Shown here: positions 63,783 through 64,000 of the stretch, in pieces
Position numbering within the stretch: position 1 is the stretch's first letter
Layout: each line of letters starts with the position of its first letter
NCBI RefSeq assembly: GCF_000285595.1
Contig: NZ_HE611067.1
Coordinates: forward strand, 290,482 to 354,481
Direction: 5' to 3'
Length of the DNA stretch: 64,000 nt
DNA from: Kurthia senegalensis
GTDB lineage: Bacteria > Bacillota > Bacilli > Bacillales_A > Planococcaceae
Notes under the pieces: generated by a model
Seen by the model: only the letters and a program-made list of their open reading frames with translations
The model's database searches: none
Told to the model about the DNA's origin: nothing
Made by a program: the position numbers and the translations under genes

Positions 63783-64000
63783 ATGAAAAAACGTTATACA
63801 CAGCATCTGCGGCAGCCTTATTATTAGCCAGTGTGGCGGCGCCAAATGCAGCATTTGCTTCAGAAAATTCAGTAGCAGAAAATCAACCCGTTGAACAATC
63901 AACTGAAACCGTACAAACAGTTGAAACTGTAAATGTGGATGAAGCAGCAAAACAAGCGGAAGCAGCAAAACAAGCGGAAGCAGCAAAACAAGCGGAAGCA
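63783..64000 (+). pseudogene. start of a repeat-rich surface protein, frameshifted in signal peptide
   Basis: GGGG lies about 14 bases ahead of an ATG at 63783. From there the frame soon stops; adding one A to the A6 run (63786-63791) gives MKKTLYTASAAALLLASVAA, a standard signal peptide with cleavage after AFA. Then follow an acidic Ser/Gln/Glu-rich linker and repeats of the type EAAKQA (18-base unit, GCAGCAAAACAAGCGGAA, at least 3 times) to the window end. Such coiled-coil repeats occur in wall-anchored proteins, but the sorting signal or anchor lies beyond the window. Confidence 0.7.
63945..64000 (+). repeat. 18-bp tandem repeat coding for KQAEAA
   Basis: The unit GCAGCAAAACAAGCGGAA is repeated exactly at least three times at the window end. 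It codes for helical Ala-Lys-Gln-Ala-Glu units and is prone to length change by recombination or slippage. Confidence 0.85.

Noticed and set aside
1..64000. tRNA, rRNA or prophage genes
   Set aside because: I scanned for characteristic tRNA arms, rRNA segments and phage structural genes and saw none; only IS remnants were found.

Overview
The window is low-GC Firmicutes DNA, probably Planococcaceae and Kurthia- or Caryophanon-like. The Gram-positive Shine-Dalgarno sites, the Bacillus-order ribose operon, a lysine riboswitch, DUF4181 genes and an AslA-type ATP-grasp D-aspartate ligase (L-Lys-D-Asp cross-bridged peptidoglycan) point that way. No rRNA, tRNA, ribosomal-protein gene or CRISPR array was found.

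Left part (1-34 kb) is metabolic and envelope DNA. It opens with a peptidoglycan-recycling block (Lac-family PTS EIIC/EIIB, murQ, a frameshifted anmK, a secreted NlpC/P60 protein). Then come the ribose operon rbsRKDACB with its operator, pcp, a heterodimeric ABC exporter, an esterase, an S66 peptidase between two DUF4181 genes, a secreted subtilisin, a lysine-riboswitch-controlled amino-acid ABC importer, a thioesterase, and a set of uncharacterised coiled-coil and small genes.

Centre (34-48 kb) starts with a two-GTPase plus DUF697 operon and reaches a replication/partition module: a predicted replication initiator (41.5-43.1 kb) with a coupled 93-aa gene, an array of about a dozen iterons (43.44-44.0 kb), a consensus DnaA box, a primase-like gene, a canonical 16-bp parS site of the Spo0J/ParB type (45629-45644), a long ParA, and a small protein with two ribbon-helix-helix-like segments. 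No ParB gene is in the window. From 34.9 to 59.6 kb about 15 intergenic copies of an AT-rich element with core ATTTTATACA surround this module. I read the DNA as part of a large secondary replicon (megaplasmid or chromid), or a chromosome with an integrated replicon, possibly with a distributed centromere. That reading is inference.

Right part (47.6-64 kb) holds acetyltransferases, a beta-solenoid protein, yjdI-yjdJ, acetate symport (actP plus DUF485), a methyltransferase, a beta-lactamase-fold protein that has lost its catalytic residues, the D-Asp ligase, IS remnants, a frameshifted signal peptidase, an M50-like protein, a FhuF-like Fe-S protein, a TPR protein, a YitT protein, an SH3-like gene and the start of an Ala/Lys/Gln/Glu-repeat surface protein.

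Several genes are broken by single-base changes in A/T homopolymers (anmK, DUF485, signal peptidase, SH3-like gene, surface protein, probably the 38.3-39.0 kb membrane gene). These look like sequencing indels or recent mutations, and I annotate those genes at their probable full extent.
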